NCBI GenBank assembly: GCA_001752465.1
Contig: MDJB01000056.1
Coordinates: 34,330-98,329, forward strand
Length of the DNA: 64,000 bases
Direction of reading: 5' to 3'
From: Haemophilus quentini
GTDB lineage: Bacteria; Pseudomonadota; Gammaproteobacteria; Enterobacterales; Pasteurellaceae
Shown: one piece after another, positions 48,551 to 58,622 of the stretch
How the letters are laid out: the number at the start of each line of letters is the position of its first letter
Numbering within the stretch: the stretch's first letter is position 1
Notes under the pieces: generated by a model
Told to the model about the DNA's origin: nothing
The model's input: the letters and a program-made list of their open reading frames with translations, nothing else
The model's database searches: none
Position numbers and translations under genes: made by a program

Positions 48551-48694
48551 ATGAAAATTATCATTACACCAGAAGTTCAGAAAAACTATAAATATAAGCG
48601 AAATGATGAAATATTCAGAATGCTTGATAAAAATAAAGATATAAACAAAAAATTTATGGATACAGTTCAACAAATCTATGACAAATTATTTTAA
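48551..48694 (+). CDS. Small ORF, unknown, possible remnant
   Basis: A 47-residue lysine/asparagine-rich reading frame, MKIIITPEVQKNYKY to IYDKLF, ten bases after the IS end and 15 bases before the next gene. No ribosome site of strength is visible and its composition matches the AT-rich background, so it may be the tail of a gene cut by the IS or a very small phage-type gene. Confidence 0.3.
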   Translation: MKIIITPEVQKNYKYKRNDEIFRMLDKNKDINKKFMDTVQQIYDKLF

Positions 48695-48709
48695 ACTGGA
48701 GTATTGAGG

Positions 48710-49015
48710 ATGTTAGCATTTATCACGTTACTGATTGGATATTTTATCGATCCTAGTTATTCTACATTCCTATGGTCATTAATGATTGGTATGGTTTTAA
48801 CAAGTGTCTTTCAAGACTATTTTGGTCAAATCATTAAGGATATAGCAGGTGTTTATATTCTTACACCTGTGATTTATTCTCTTGTTTTACCAAATGGATT
48901 TTTCTTTTTTATCGGAGCTGGGACTGTCACTATTATTGCTATCTTCTTAGTTAAACTGTTAATTGATTGTATTTTTGGAATAATAGTGATTACCTTTTTA
49001 ATAAGGGATAATTAA
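48710..49015 (+). CDS. Small hydrophobic membrane protein, unknown
   Basis: A 101-residue protein with about three to four helices and hardly any charge; starts MLAFITLLIGYFIDPSYSTF and ends IVITFLIRDN. ATG 48710 has GGAG eight bases upstream; an in-frame TTG at 48704 is the alternative. AT-rich and lodged between the IS element and relA, so accessory. A clear terminator follows. No family recognised. Confidence 0.5.
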   Translation: MLAFITLLIGYFIDPSYSTFLWSLMIGMVLTSVFQDYFGQIIKDIAGVYILTPVIYSLVLPNGFFFFIGAGTVTIIAIFLVKLLIDCIFGIIVITFLIRDN

Positions 49016-49025
49016 ACATCATTCG

Positions 49026-49047
49026 AATGGTAGGTTTTCCTACCATT
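49026..49047 (+). terminator. Terminator after the small membrane-protein gene
   Basis: AATGGTAGG-TTTT-CCTACCATT, 9-bp perfect stem, then TTTATTAT. The remaining 220 bases to relA hold one uptake-signal core (about 49079-49085) and presumably the relA promoter. Confidence 0.85.
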
Positions 49048-49270
49048 TTTATTATATCTAAAGCATCTATAGAAACAACCGCACTGTTATCATCTCTGCA
49101 AACCTATTTGTTTAGATTACCAATATAGAAAAACTATAATTTTCAATGTGATAGATCCCCCCTATTAATTCAGTAATTTAATACAAAATAACGAGGATAT
49201 TCTGATAGAATAGCCACTCAAAACGGAGCGATAGGATGTTCGCTTTTCACTTCATCAACAAGGGGGCGTT

Positions 49271-51502
49271 ATGGTTGCTGTTCGTGGTTCTCATTTGTTA
49301 AATCCGCAGGATTTTGTGATTGAACAATGGTGCGCTGGCTTAAAACTGGCAGAACAAACAGAAAAAAGTTTGATCGAGGCGTGGTATTATGCACGTGACT
49401 TAATGAGCACTCATCCCGATGAAATGAAGAATGCTACCTTGATGCTCCAGTCTGGCGTGGAAATGGTAGAAATTTTGCACGAACTTAATATGGATGCGGA
49501 AACATTGCTTACTGCAATGTTGTTTCCTATCGTTGCAAATAAATTAACAGACTGGGAAAGTTTAAAAGAAAAGTTTGGTGCGAAAATCACTAAATTGCTC
49601 AAAGGCGTGTTGGAAATGGATAACATCCGCCAACTCAATGCCAGCCATTCCGCTAACGCATTACAAGTGGATAATGTTCGCCGTATGTTGTTAGCGATGG
49701 TGGACGATTTCCGCTGCGTAATCATTAAACTTGCCGAACGTATTACTTTCTTGCGTGATGCGGAGCATCGTTGCGCAGAGGAAGACAAGGTCCTTGCCGC
49801 CAAAGAATGTTCTTATATTTATGCCCCTCTTGCCAACCGTCTTGGGATTGGTCAGTTGAAATGGGAGTTAGAAGATTACTGCTTCCGTTATCTCCACCCT
49901 AAACAATATCGCGCTATTGCTAAATTATTGCAGGAACGTCGTCTTGATCGTGAACATTACATTGCTGATTTCGTCAGTGAGTTGAGCGGTTATTTACGTG
50001 AAAATATTGAGCACGTGGAAGTTTATGGTCGTCCGAAACATATTTACAGCATTTGGCGAAAAATGCAGAAAAAGCATCTTGAGTTTAGCGGTTTATATGA
50101 TGTAAGAGCGGTCAGAATTATCGTGCAAAAATTGCAAGATTGCTATACCGCACTTGGGATTGTTCATACTCAATTTAAACACTTACCCAAAGAATTTGAC
50201 GATTATGTTGCGAACCCGAAACCGAACGGTTATCAATCTATTCATACTGTTGTTTTAGGTAAAGGAGGAAAGCCAATTGAAGTGCAAATTCGAACCCAAC
50301 AAATGCATGATGATGCAGAGTTAGGTGTAGCGGCTCACTGGAAATACAAGGAAGGCAATACGGGCAGCATGTCTGCTTACGAAGAAAAAATTGCATGGTT
50401 GCGTAAATTGCTAGCTTGGCAAGATGATATTACGGATTCTGGCGAAGTGATGGCAGAATTGCGTAGCCAAGTGTTTGATGACCGCGTGTATGTGTTTACG
50501 CCAAAAGGCGAAGTAGTGGATTTGCCAACGGGATCTACACCATTAGATTTTGCTTATGCAATTCATAGTGAAATTGGTCATCGCTGCATCGGGGCAAAAG
50601 TAGCGGGACGTATTGTGCCATTTACCTATCAGCTACAAATGGGTGATCAAATCGATATTATTACCCAGAAAAATTCGAACCCTAGCCGTGATTGGCTAAA
50701 TCCAAATTTGGGATTTACTCAAACTGCAAAATCTCGAGCCAAAATTCAAGCGTGGTTTAAAAAACAAGATCGCGATAAAAATATTCCAGCGGGTAAAGAA
50801 TTACTCGATAATGAACTCGCGCGTTTAAATTTAAGTATTAAGCAAGTGGAACCTTATGCGTTACCACGCTATAACTTGAAAAATTTGGACGATCTTTATG
50901 CGGGTATTGGCAGTGGCGATATTCGTTTAAATAACCTAATTAACTTCTTGCAAAGTAAATTGATTAAAGTGACCGCTGAAGAGGCGGATCAGGAAATTCT
51001 GCGTCACGTTGCTAACAAAAGTGCGGTCAATTCTCAGCAGAAATCTGAAAAGAACAATGGCTATGTGATTGTGGAAGGTGTGGGCAATCTTATGCATCAT
51101 ATTGCACGTTGCTGCCAACCTATTCCTGGCGATGCGATTGTTGGTTATATCACAATGGGGCGTGGTATTTCTATTCACCGAGCGGATTGTGAACAGTTCT
51201 TAGATTTGCAAGCTGCTCACCCAGAGCGAGTGGTGGAGTCTATTTGGGGAGAAAATTACGCAAGTGGTTTTCATATTAATATCCGTATTGTGGCAGGCGA
51301 TCGCAATGGCTTACTACGTGATATTACGACCGTTCTGGCAAATGAAAAAATTAGCGTATTAGGGGTGTCAAGCCGTGCTGATACCAAAAAACAGCTTGCT
51401 ACGATTGATATGGAAATTGAACTCCATAATGTTGAAAGTTTGAGTAAAATATTGGCTCGATTAGCAAAATTAGATGATGTTATCGAGGCGAAGCGTTTAT
51501 AA
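49271..51502 (+). CDS. relA: GTP pyrophosphokinase RelA ((p)ppGpp synthetase I)
   Basis: A 743-residue ribosome-associated alarmone synthetase. Order: degenerate HD hydrolase domain (about 50-190, MLFPIVANK in place of the HD metal residues), synthetase domain (about 245-360; GRPKHIYSIWRKM, YDVRAVRII, HTVVLGKGGKPIEVQIRT), TGS domain (RVYVFTPKGEVVDLPTGSTPLDFAY), zinc-finger-like region with ARCCQPIPGD, and a C-terminal ACT domain. Makes (p)ppGpp when uncharged tRNA stalls ribosomes. dgkA follows after 14 bases. Confidence 0.96.
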   Translation: MVAVRGSHLLNPQDFVIEQWCAGLKLAEQTEKSLIEAWYYARDLMSTHPDEMKNATLMLQSGVEMVEILHELNMDAETLLTAMLFPIVANKLTDWESLKEKFGAKITKLLKGVLEMDNIRQLNASHSANALQVDNVRRMLLAMVDDFRCVIIKLAERITFLRDAEHRCAEEDKVLAAKECSYIYAPLANRLGIGQLKWELEDYCFRYLHPKQYRAIAKLLQERRLDREHYIADFVSELSGYLRENIEHVEVYGRPKHIYSIWRKMQKKHLEFSGLYDVRAVRIIVQKLQDCYTALGIVHTQFKHLPKEFDDYVANPKPNGYQSIHTVVLGKGGKPIEVQIRTQQMHDDAELGVAAHWKYKEGNTGSMSAYEEKIAWLRKLLAWQDDITDSGEVMAELRSQVFDDRVYVFTPKGEVVDLPTGSTPLDFAYAIHSEIGHRCIGAKVAGRIVPFTYQLQMGDQIDIITQKNSNPSRDWLNPNLGFTQTAKSRAKIQAWFKKQDRDKNIPAGKELLDNELARLNLSIKQVEPYALPRYNLKNLDDLYAGIGSGDIRLNNLINFLQSKLIKVTAEEADQEILRHVANKSAVNSQQKSEKNNGYVIVEGVGNLMHHIARCCQPIPGDAIVGYITMGRGISIHRADCEQFLDLQAAHPERVVESIWGENYASGFHINIRIVAGDRNGLLRDITTVLANEKISVLGVSSRADTKKQLATIDMEIELHNVESLSKILARLAKLDDVIEAKRL

Positions 51503-51516
51503 AAATAGGAAAATTT

Positions 51517-51873
51517 ATGTATAAAACGACGGGGCTAACCCATTTAATCAATTCTACTAAATATTCATTACAAGGCTTAAAAAGTGCGTTTAAAAATGAA
51601 ACAGCTTTTCGCCACGAATGTTTTCTTGCCTGCATTTTAATTCCTCTTGCCTTTTTTCTAGGCGAGACAAAAATAGAAATTATCTTAATGATTTCTTCTG
51701 TTTTGCTTGTGATGGCGTTGGAACTTTTAAACAGTGCGGTAGAGGCAGTTGTTGATCGCATTGGTACAGAACGCCACGAGCTTTCAGGGCGTGCGAAAGA
51801 TCAAGGTTCTGCATCGGTATTTATTGCCCTTTGTATTGTCGGTATCGTTTGGGGCGGGATTTTATTCTTCTAG
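51517..51873 (+). CDS. dgkA: Diacylglycerol kinase
   Basis: A 118-residue three-helix membrane enzyme recycling diacylglycerol to phosphatidate. The family signature ALELLNSAVEAVVDRIG is intact, along with the N-terminal amphipathic part ending FKNETAFRHE. Followed by a terminator-like uptake-signal pair (51881-51907). Confidence 0.95.
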   Translation: MYKTTGLTHLINSTKYSLQGLKSAFKNETAFRHECFLACILIPLAFFLGETKIEIILMISSVLLVMALELLNSAVEAVVDRIGTERHELSGRAKDQGSASVFIALCIVGIVWGGILFF

Positions 51874-51880
51874 TCCTTCA

Positions 51881-51907
51881 AAAGTGCGGTAAGTTTTTAC
51901 CGCATTT
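51881..51907. terminator. Uptake-signal hairpin after dgkA
   Basis: AAAGTGCGGTAA pairs with TTACCGCATTT (one bulged base) and is followed by T-rich sequence. Confidence 0.65.
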
Positions 51908-51955
51908 TTGATTTATCCAATCACATCAAAATTATTTATAAAAATAAGGAAAAAT

Positions 51956-52888
<933 letters not shown>

Positions 52889-52889
<1 letters not shown>

Positions 52890-53935
52890 TGCAAAATAAT
52901 TTAAGTTTACACCGCACTTTGCTTGGCATTGCTTCGGTGATTATTATCTTGGCTGGTGTAAAATTGGCGGCAGAAATTGTGGTGCCATTCTTACTATCGC
53001 TATTTATCGCGATAATTTGCTCACCGATGATTAAGGCGATGACACAACGCCGAATTCCTCATTGGTTAGCCATTACTTTGCTTTTCGTCTTGATTTCTCT
53101 GGTGTTTTTCTTCTTAGTCGGGCTGATTAACAGCACTGCAAGAGAATTTACCCAATCTATTCCACAATATAAAGTTTTGCTTTCACAACGCGTGAGTGAT
53201 TTAACTGGATTGTTGCAACGTTTCAATCTGCCTTTCACGCTTTCGCGTGAAACCATCCAAGAAAATTTTGACCCAAGCATCATTATGAATTTTGTGAGCC
53301 GAGTATTGCTGAATTTTTCTGGCGTGGTGAGTAATGTGTTTGTTTTGGTATTAGTCGTGATTTTTATGCTTGCTGAAGCGCCAACGATGAAACATAAATT
53401 TGCTATGGTGATTAGTTCAACTCCTCATGATGCAGCCAAAGAAGAACGCCATATTGATCGCGTTTTGCAAGGCGTAATTGGTTATCTCGGTATTAAAAGT
53501 ATCACGAGCTTGCTTACTGGTATTGGTATTTTTATTTTGTTGGAAGCCAGTGGGGTTCAATATGCCATTTTATGGGCAACCTTGAGTTTCTTGCTGAATT
53601 ATATTCCGAATATTGGTTCTATCATTGCGGCTATTCCGATTATTGTGCAAGCCTTATTACTGAACGGTTTTGGCATTGGCTTTGGCGTGGCAATCGGTGT
53701 TATTGCGATTAATATGGTTGTCGGTAACATTATTGAACCTAAAATGATGGGACAACGGTTAGGACTTTCAACTTTAGTGGTGTTCCTCTCATTATTGTTT
53801 TGGGGATGGTTACTTGGAACAGTGGGAATGCTACTTTCTGTTCCTCTGACGATGGCGTTAAAAATTGCTTTGGAGTCCAGTCCCAATACGGCGAAATATG
53901 CCTGTCTATTGGGTGATGTCGAAGATTTCAAATAG
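52889..53935 (+). CDS. AI-2E/PerM-family membrane transporter
   Basis: A 348-residue protein of the AI-2 exporter superfamily (YdiK/PerM-like): eight helices, a large soluble loop between helices 2-3 pairs (about 75-150), and the signature NYIPNIGSIIAAIPI with a following GNIIEPKMMGQRLGLS. Actual substrates vary; AI-2 export is only one described role. Uses GTG overlapping the glnB stop by one base, so translationally coupled. Confidence 0.85.
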
Positions 53936-53946
53936 ATTTTATAGAG

Positions 53947-53974
53947 AAAGTGTGGTGAATTCTCACCGCATTTT
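53947..53974. terminator. Terminator between the AI-2E gene and priA
   Basis: AAAGTGTGGTGA and TCACCGCATTTT, a slightly imperfect uptake-signal pair followed by T, serving the converging genes. Confidence 0.75.
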
Positions 53975-56167
53975 TTATGATAAGTCTTGCGGATCGACGT
54001 CCAAAATTAACCGCACTTGGCTATTTTTTTCAAGTTCGGCTTGTTGATATTCTCGCAATGCTTTTTGCAACGTCATTCTTGACGGATGTTGCAATAATAA
54101 CTGCCAGCGATATTGCCCTGCTTTTTTGCTGAACGGTGCAGGCATTGGGCCAAGCATTTGTAATCCCGTGATTCGCTTTAATTTAAAAAAATCTGCAATT
54201 TGGCTTAAGCAATTTTCTGCAAGCTCAGAATGTCGAGCCTGTGCTTTGAATAACGCCTGAAAAGTGAAAGGCGGCAATCCCATTGAATGGCGTAATTGTA
54301 AGGTTTCTTTTGCAAAAGCTTGGTAGCCATTCGCTAATAACGTGGTAAGCAAAGGATGATCAGGATAATGTGTTTGTAGCACGACTTCGCCTTGTTTATC
54401 GGCACGTCCAGCACGTCCAGCAACTTGAACATAAAGTTGAGCTAAACGTTCTTCTGCACGAAAATCTAGTGAAAATAATGCACTATCTACATTCACTAAG
54501 GCAACGAGAGTAACATTCGGAAAATGATGTCCTTTCGCAAGCATTTGTGTGCCAATCAAAATTTGACTTTTTCCTTGTTGAATATCTTCTAAATAACCTT
54601 CCAATTTTCCTTTACGCGCAGTGCTATCGCGGTCGATTCGCGCTACAGAATAATTAGGAAATAGCATTTTCAAGGTTTCTTCTAATTGTTCCGTGCCGAG
54701 ACCTGTGGTGACTAAATGAGTCGAGCCGCAATCACCACATTGTCGAGGAATAGTTTTCTGTGCACCACAATGATGACAACGCAATACATTTTGATGCTGA
54801 TGATAGGTATAAGGTTTTTCACAATGAGGGCATTGTGCAATCCAACCACATTCGTGGCAAAGCAATACGGGCGCAAAGCCACGGCGATTCAAGAAAAGCA
54901 ACACTTGATTGCCTTTTTCGAGGTGGGCTTTCATTCGTTCCAATAAGGGTCTTGATAAGCCGTTTTGTATGTTTTGATTTTTCAAATCAATAACGAAATG
55001 ACGAAGTGCGGTAGAATTCCCCGCTCTTTTTGATAAAACTAAATGTTGGTATTTGCCGTTTTGTACATTATTAATACTTTCTAAACTTGGCGTGGCGGAA
55101 CCCATTAATACGGCAATATTTAGTTTTTGAGCTAGCACAATAGCTAAGTCTCGAGCATGGTAACGCCAGCTGTCTTGCTGTTTGTAAGATGCGTCGTGTT
55201 CTTCGTCCAAAATAATTGTACCAAGATTAGAAAATTGCGTGAACAATGCCGATCTCGTGCCAATCACAATGGCACTTTGTCCCGAACGCGCACGCTCCCA
55301 TACGTGAAGTCGTTGTGTATCGGTTAAATTAGAATGAAGAACATCAATTTCTACGTTGAAACGCGCCTTGAAACGGTGCACCGTTTGTGGTGTTAGGCCG
55401 ATTTCGGGTACAAGCACTAATACTTGTTTACCCAATTTTAAAATTTCTTCAATATACTGCAGATAAATTTCCGTTTTTCCAGAACCTGTCACCCCATCGA
55501 GCAGCCATACATTGAAGCCAGAATGAAAGAGCAGTTGGCTGAAGGCTAAGGCCTGCTGCTTATTTAAGGTTAAGCGATTTTCAGCATTGACAATTAGGTT
55601 ATCGCCTAAGCTTTGTTGCCAGCTTAAGGGCTTTGTTTGGATAGTAATTTCTTCAATAAACCCTTTGGCTTTTAAGGTTGAGCAAATCGTAGAGGAAAAC
55701 TCATTATTGCCTTTTTCAAGATCTATTTCAGATAAGCATTGTAGAGCTTCAGCTTGCTTTTTCGAGCGTTTTAATAGACCTTGTTCAAGGGCGTTTTTCC
55801 CCTCATCTGTAATTCGCCAAAAAGTGTAGTCATTTTTCACCGCACTTTCGCCGTTACGCAATTTCACAGGCAAGGCTTGAAATAAGACATCGCCTAATCC
55901 CGCTTGATAATAATTTGCAGCCCAATGAAGCCAATCCCAATAAATTGGGGTAAAGAGCGGTGCTAAATCTAATGGTTGAAGAATGGCTTTGAGCTTATCC
56001 TCTGGCACGTCCGATTTTGTCGGAAAATCAGCCACAATCGCTACGCGTTTTTGTGTACCAAAAGGCACAAGAACACGCATACCGATTTGTAATGAAACAT
56101 CATCGGGGACGAGATAATCAAATAAACGGGGAAGCGGTACAGCCAGTGCCACTCGGACAATTTTCAT
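53975..56167 (-). CDS. priA: Primosomal protein N' (PriA helicase)
   Basis: A 730-residue 3'-5' helicase restarting stalled replication forks. N-terminal DNA-binding domain MKIVRVALAVPLPRLFDYL, Walker A GVTGSGKT, Walker B LDEEHDASY, helicase motif SATPSLES, eight zinc cysteines (LCHECGWIAQCPHC, RCHHCGAQ, QCGDCGS) and VAGRAGRADKQGEVVLQT. I start at ATG 56167; the longer frame would run through the divergent trmB promoter. Confidence 0.95.
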   Translation of the reverse strand: MKIVRVALAVPLPRLFDYLVPDDVSLQIGMRVLVPFGTQKRVAIVADFPTKSDVPEDKLKAILQPLDLAPLFTPIYWDWLHWAANYYQAGLGDVLFQALPVKLRNGESAVKNDYTFWRITDEGKNALEQGLLKRSKKQAEALQCLSEIDLEKGNNEFSSTICSTLKAKGFIEEITIQTKPLSWQQSLGDNLIVNAENRLTLNKQQALAFSQLLFHSGFNVWLLDGVTGSGKTEIYLQYIEEILKLGKQVLVLVPEIGLTPQTVHRFKARFNVEIDVLHSNLTDTQRLHVWERARSGQSAIVIGTRSALFTQFSNLGTIILDEEHDASYKQQDSWRYHARDLAIVLAQKLNIAVLMGSATPSLESINNVQNGKYQHLVLSKRAGNSTALRHFVIDLKNQNIQNGLSRPLLERMKAHLEKGNQVLLFLNRRGFAPVLLCHECGWIAQCPHCEKPYTYHQHQNVLRCHHCGAQKTIPRQCGDCGSTHLVTTGLGTEQLEETLKMLFPNYSVARIDRDSTARKGKLEGYLEDIQQGKSQILIGTQMLAKGHHFPNVTLVALVNVDSALFSLDFRAEERLAQLYVQVAGRAGRADKQGEVVLQTHYPDHPLLTTLLANGYQAFAKETLQLRHSMGLPPFTFQALFKAQARHSELAENCLSQIADFFKLKRITGLQMLGPMPAPFSKKAGQYRWQLLLQHPSRMTLQKALREYQQAELEKNSQVRLILDVDPQDLS

Positions 56168-56251
56168 AATCAACCTTGGGAAAAAATTTGCCCTATTATA
56201 CGAGAAAAACGTGTATAATCGCCGCCAATTTTTTTCACGAACAAGATTTTT

Positions 56252-56992
56252 ATGACACAAACTTTTGCTGATCAAAAACGTAAAACCGTTGAAACCGCAG
56301 AATTTACCGAAGATGGCCGCTATAAACGAAAAGTTCGTAGTTTTGTTCTCCGCACAGGTCGTTTAAGCGAATTTCAGAAAAACATGATGAATGATAACTG
56401 GGGAACACTTGGTTTAGACTATCAAACGGAACCTTTTGATTTTGCGAAGATTTATGGTAACGATAATCCAGTTGTATTAGAAATTGGCTTTGGAATGGGA
56501 AAATCGCTTGTGGATATGGCTTTTGCTAATCCCGACAAAAATTACCTAGGCATTGAAGTTCATACTCCAGGCGTTGGTGCCTGTATTGCTTATGCAGTGG
56601 AAAAAGGCGTAACGAATTTACGCGTGATTTGTCATGATGCCACGGAAATTTTACGAGACAGTATTGCAGATGGTGCGCTTGGCGGTTTGCAATTATTTTT
56701 CCCTGATCCTTGGCATAAAGCAAAGCATCATAAACGTCGTATTGTTCAACCGCACTTTGTGGCACAAGTTGTGCAAAAATTAGGTGAAAATGGTTTTATC
56801 CATATGGTAACAGACTGGGAAAATTATGCTGAGCAAATGCTAGAAGTATTAAGTGCAAACACCGATTTAGTGAACACCTCGAAAAATGGTGATTATATTC
56901 CAAGACCAGATTTTAGACCTTTAACTAAATTTGAAGCCAGAGGCCACAGACTTGGTCATGGAGTTTGGGATTTATACTTTGTGAAGAAATAA
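56252..56992 (+). CDS. trmB: tRNA (guanine-N7-)-methyltransferase
   Basis: A 246-residue SAM-dependent enzyme methylating G46 of tRNA. SAM site [16 protein letters not shown], then [32 protein letters not shown] and the C-terminal [17 protein letters not shown] are diagnostic. Divergent from priA with an 84-base spacer. yggL follows 112 bases later. Confidence 0.96.
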   Translation: MTQTFADQKRKTVETAEFTEDGRYKRKVRSFVLRTGRLSEFQKNMMNDNWGTLGLDYQTEPFDFAKIYGNDNPVVLEIGFGMGKSLVDMAFANPDKNYLGIEVHTPGVGACIAYAVEKGVTNLRVICHDATEILRDSIADGALGGLQLFFPDPWHKAKHHKRRIVQPHFVAQVVQKLGENGFIHMVTDWENYAEQMLEVLSANTDLVNTSKNGDYIPRPDFRPLTKFEARGHRLGHGVWDLYFVKK

Positions 56993-57104
56993 GCCTATTT
57001 TGGGCAAATTAACTTTTGGGTGAAGATTGAAGTCGGGGAAATCCGATGCCAAATTCACAAATTTAATATACTGATTTGAATACGACCTTAATAGGAGAAA
57101 TACC

Positions 57105-57449
57105 ATGTCTAAATCTTACAATCAACGTCAACGCAAAAAACTTCACCTCGCTGAATTCCAAGAACTTGGTTTTCTTATAAATTTCCAATTTGCAGAAGGT
57201 ACTGCGATTGAAACAGTAGATGAAATTGTTGATCGTTTTATTAACGAAGTGATTCAATCAAATGGTCTAGCTTATGAAGGTAGCGGGTATTTATATTGGG
57301 AAGGTTTAATTTGCCTAGAAAAAATTGGTAAATGCGATGAAAGCCACCGTGAAACTGTGAAAAAATGGTTAGAAACAAATGGTTTGCAACAAATTGAAGT
57401 AAGCGAATTATTTGATATTTGGTGGGAATATCCAACAAAAGCAGAGTAA
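57105..57449 (+). CDS. yggL: YggL family (DUF469) ribosome-associated protein
   Basis: A 114-residue protein with the basic start MSKSYNQRQRKKLHLAEFQE and core GSGYLYWEGLICLEKIGKC; matches the DUF469/YggL family, whose E. coli member is reported to associate with the 50S subunit. Good ribosome site AGGAGAAA. From memory the trmB-yggL order is conserved in H. influenzae. Confidence 0.88.
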   Translation: MSKSYNQRQRKKLHLAEFQELGFLINFQFAEGTAIETVDEIVDRFINEVIQSNGLAYEGSGYLYWEGLICLEKIGKCDESHRETVKKWLETNGLQQIEVSELFDIWWEYPTKAE

Positions 57450-57458
57450 TTTGATTTA

Positions 57459-57491
57459 AAAACAGCATGGCATAAATCGCTGTGCTGTTTT
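57459..57491 (+). terminator. Terminator after yggL
   Basis: AAAACAGCA (57459-57467), 15-base loop, TGCTGTTTT (57483-57491), then ATTAAAA. Confidence 0.7.
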
Positions 57492-57530
57492 ATTAAAAAT
57501 ATTAGCAAAATTCACCGCACTTTAGATTTT

Positions 57531-57575
57531 TTGATCTATCACAAATAAAGCTCAATAATTTAACAATCTACCCAT
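57531..57575 (+). promoter_or_regulatory. Predicted nap operon control region (FNR-like site and NarP-type heptamer)
   Basis: TTGAT-CTAT-CACAA (57531-57544) is an FNR-like site with a full left half and 3 of 5 matches on the right. TACCCAT (57569-57575) fits the NarL/NarP heptamer TACYYMT. They lie 133 and 89 bases before napF, positions suited to anaerobic and nitrate control through FNR and NarQ/NarP. Confidence 0.5.
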
Positions 57576-57663
57576 TTGGGGTGGTTCATATTGTAACTGT
57601 TGCGTCGCATAATTCTACGCCTTAAAAAAGCATTTGTTTATTTATTCACAAAAGGCACGTTCG

Positions 57664-58194
57664 ATGACCGTTGAAAACTTACCCCGCAGACAGTTTTTAC
57701 GAGGTAAATTCTTAACGTCTTTACATTCAGAAAATGAGCAAAAACAAGGCTTTGATGGAATTCGCCCTCCTTGGGCTGTGGAAAATTCTATTTTTGTGGA
57801 GCAATGTACGCGCTGTGGCGATTGTCTTTCTGTCTGTGAAACCAATATTTTGGTGAAAGGCGATGGAGGCTTTCCTGAAGTTCGTTTTGATAATGGTGAA
57901 TGTACTTTTTGTGGAAAATGCGTAGATGTGTGTAAACAACCTATTTTCCATCCTTGCGATGAAAAGCCTTGGTTACACAAAATCGAAATTGGCATGGCTT
58001 GTTTAAGCCAACATCTCATTGAGTGCCGTTCTTGTCAAGACAGTTGCCCGATGAGAGCAATTAGTTTTCGTCTGCAAATGGGTGGAGTGGCGCAGCCTTT
58101 AGTGAATACGGATGTTTGTAACGGCTGTGGGGCTTGTTTACAGGGGTGTCCGGTGAATGCGATTAAAATTAGTTATCTAAAACAAAATGAGTAA
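57664..58194 (+). CDS. napF: NapF ferredoxin-type protein of the periplasmic nitrate reductase operon
   Basis: A 176-residue cytoplasmic protein with three to four 4Fe-4S motifs: CTRCGDCLSVCE, CTFCGKCVDVCKQ, CRSCQDSCPMRA and CNGCGACLQGCPVNA. NapF is thought to help load Fe-S into NapA. First gene of the order F-D-A-G-H-B-C. Starts at ATG 57664 after AAAGG. Overlaps napD by eight bases. Confidence 0.94.
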   Translation: MTVENLPRRQFLRGKFLTSLHSENEQKQGFDGIRPPWAVENSIFVEQCTRCGDCLSVCETNILVKGDGGFPEVRFDNGECTFCGKCVDVCKQPIFHPCDEKPWLHKIEIGMACLSQHLIECRSCQDSCPMRAISFRLQMGGVAQPLVNTDVCNGCGACLQGCPVNAIKISYLKQNE

Positions 58195-58468
58195 TACAAA
58201 TTTATCTCCGGAAAGCGCAAAAGATTGGCATGTTGTTGGGCTAATTATTCAAGGTAATCCAGAAAAATTTGCGGCAATTCGAACCGCACTTTTAGCGATT
58301 GAACATACTGAAATTCCAACTTTTGATGAAAAATTTGGAAAGATGGTCGTAGTGATGCAATCGCATGATCAACATATTCTGCTAGACAATATGGAAAGCG
58401 TGAAAGACATTGATGGTGTTATTAATGTGTCATTGGTGTATCACGAGCAAGACGAGCAGAAGAAATAA
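58187..58468 (+). CDS. napD: NapD, chaperone binding the NapA Tat leader
   Basis: A 93-residue ferredoxin-like-fold protein with the NapD core WHVVGLIIQGNPEKFAAI, ending in a DIDGVINVSLVYHE strand. It binds the twin-arginine signal of NapA until cofactor insertion. Overlaps napF by eight bases, and is followed by a 154-base structured gap before napA. Confidence 0.93.
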   Translation: MSNTNLSPESAKDWHVVGLIIQGNPEKFAAIRTALLAIEHTEIPTFDEKFGKMVVVMQSHDQHILLDNMESVKDIDGVINVSLVYHEQDEQKK

Positions 58469-58498
58469 ATTACTATAACAATACCTTTATTCTCTTGT

Positions 58499-58564
58499 AA
58501 GCAAGGGAAATGCTTAAAAGATAAAAGAAACGTTTTTGTCTTTTATCGTAAGGCTAGTGCCTTA
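58499..58564 (+). promoter_or_regulatory. Structured leader between napD and napA; possible Moco-type riboswitch or mRNA processing site
   Basis: Inside an operon that is otherwise tightly packed, 154 bases separate napD and napA and contain three consecutive hairpins: AAGCA-AGGGAAA-TGCTT (58499-58515), GATAAAAGA/TCTTTTATC (58520-58547) and TAAGGC-TAGT-GCCTTA (58549-58564). The AGGGAAA loop recalls the conserved loop of molybdenum-cofactor RNA motifs, and the next gene is a molybdoenzyme. Secondary promoter or differential mRNA stability are alternatives. Confidence 0.35.
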
Positions 58565-58622
58565 GGTGTGTAAAAAAGTTTACATTTAATAATAAATCAG
58601 TGTTTAACGTGGGGGAAACGCG

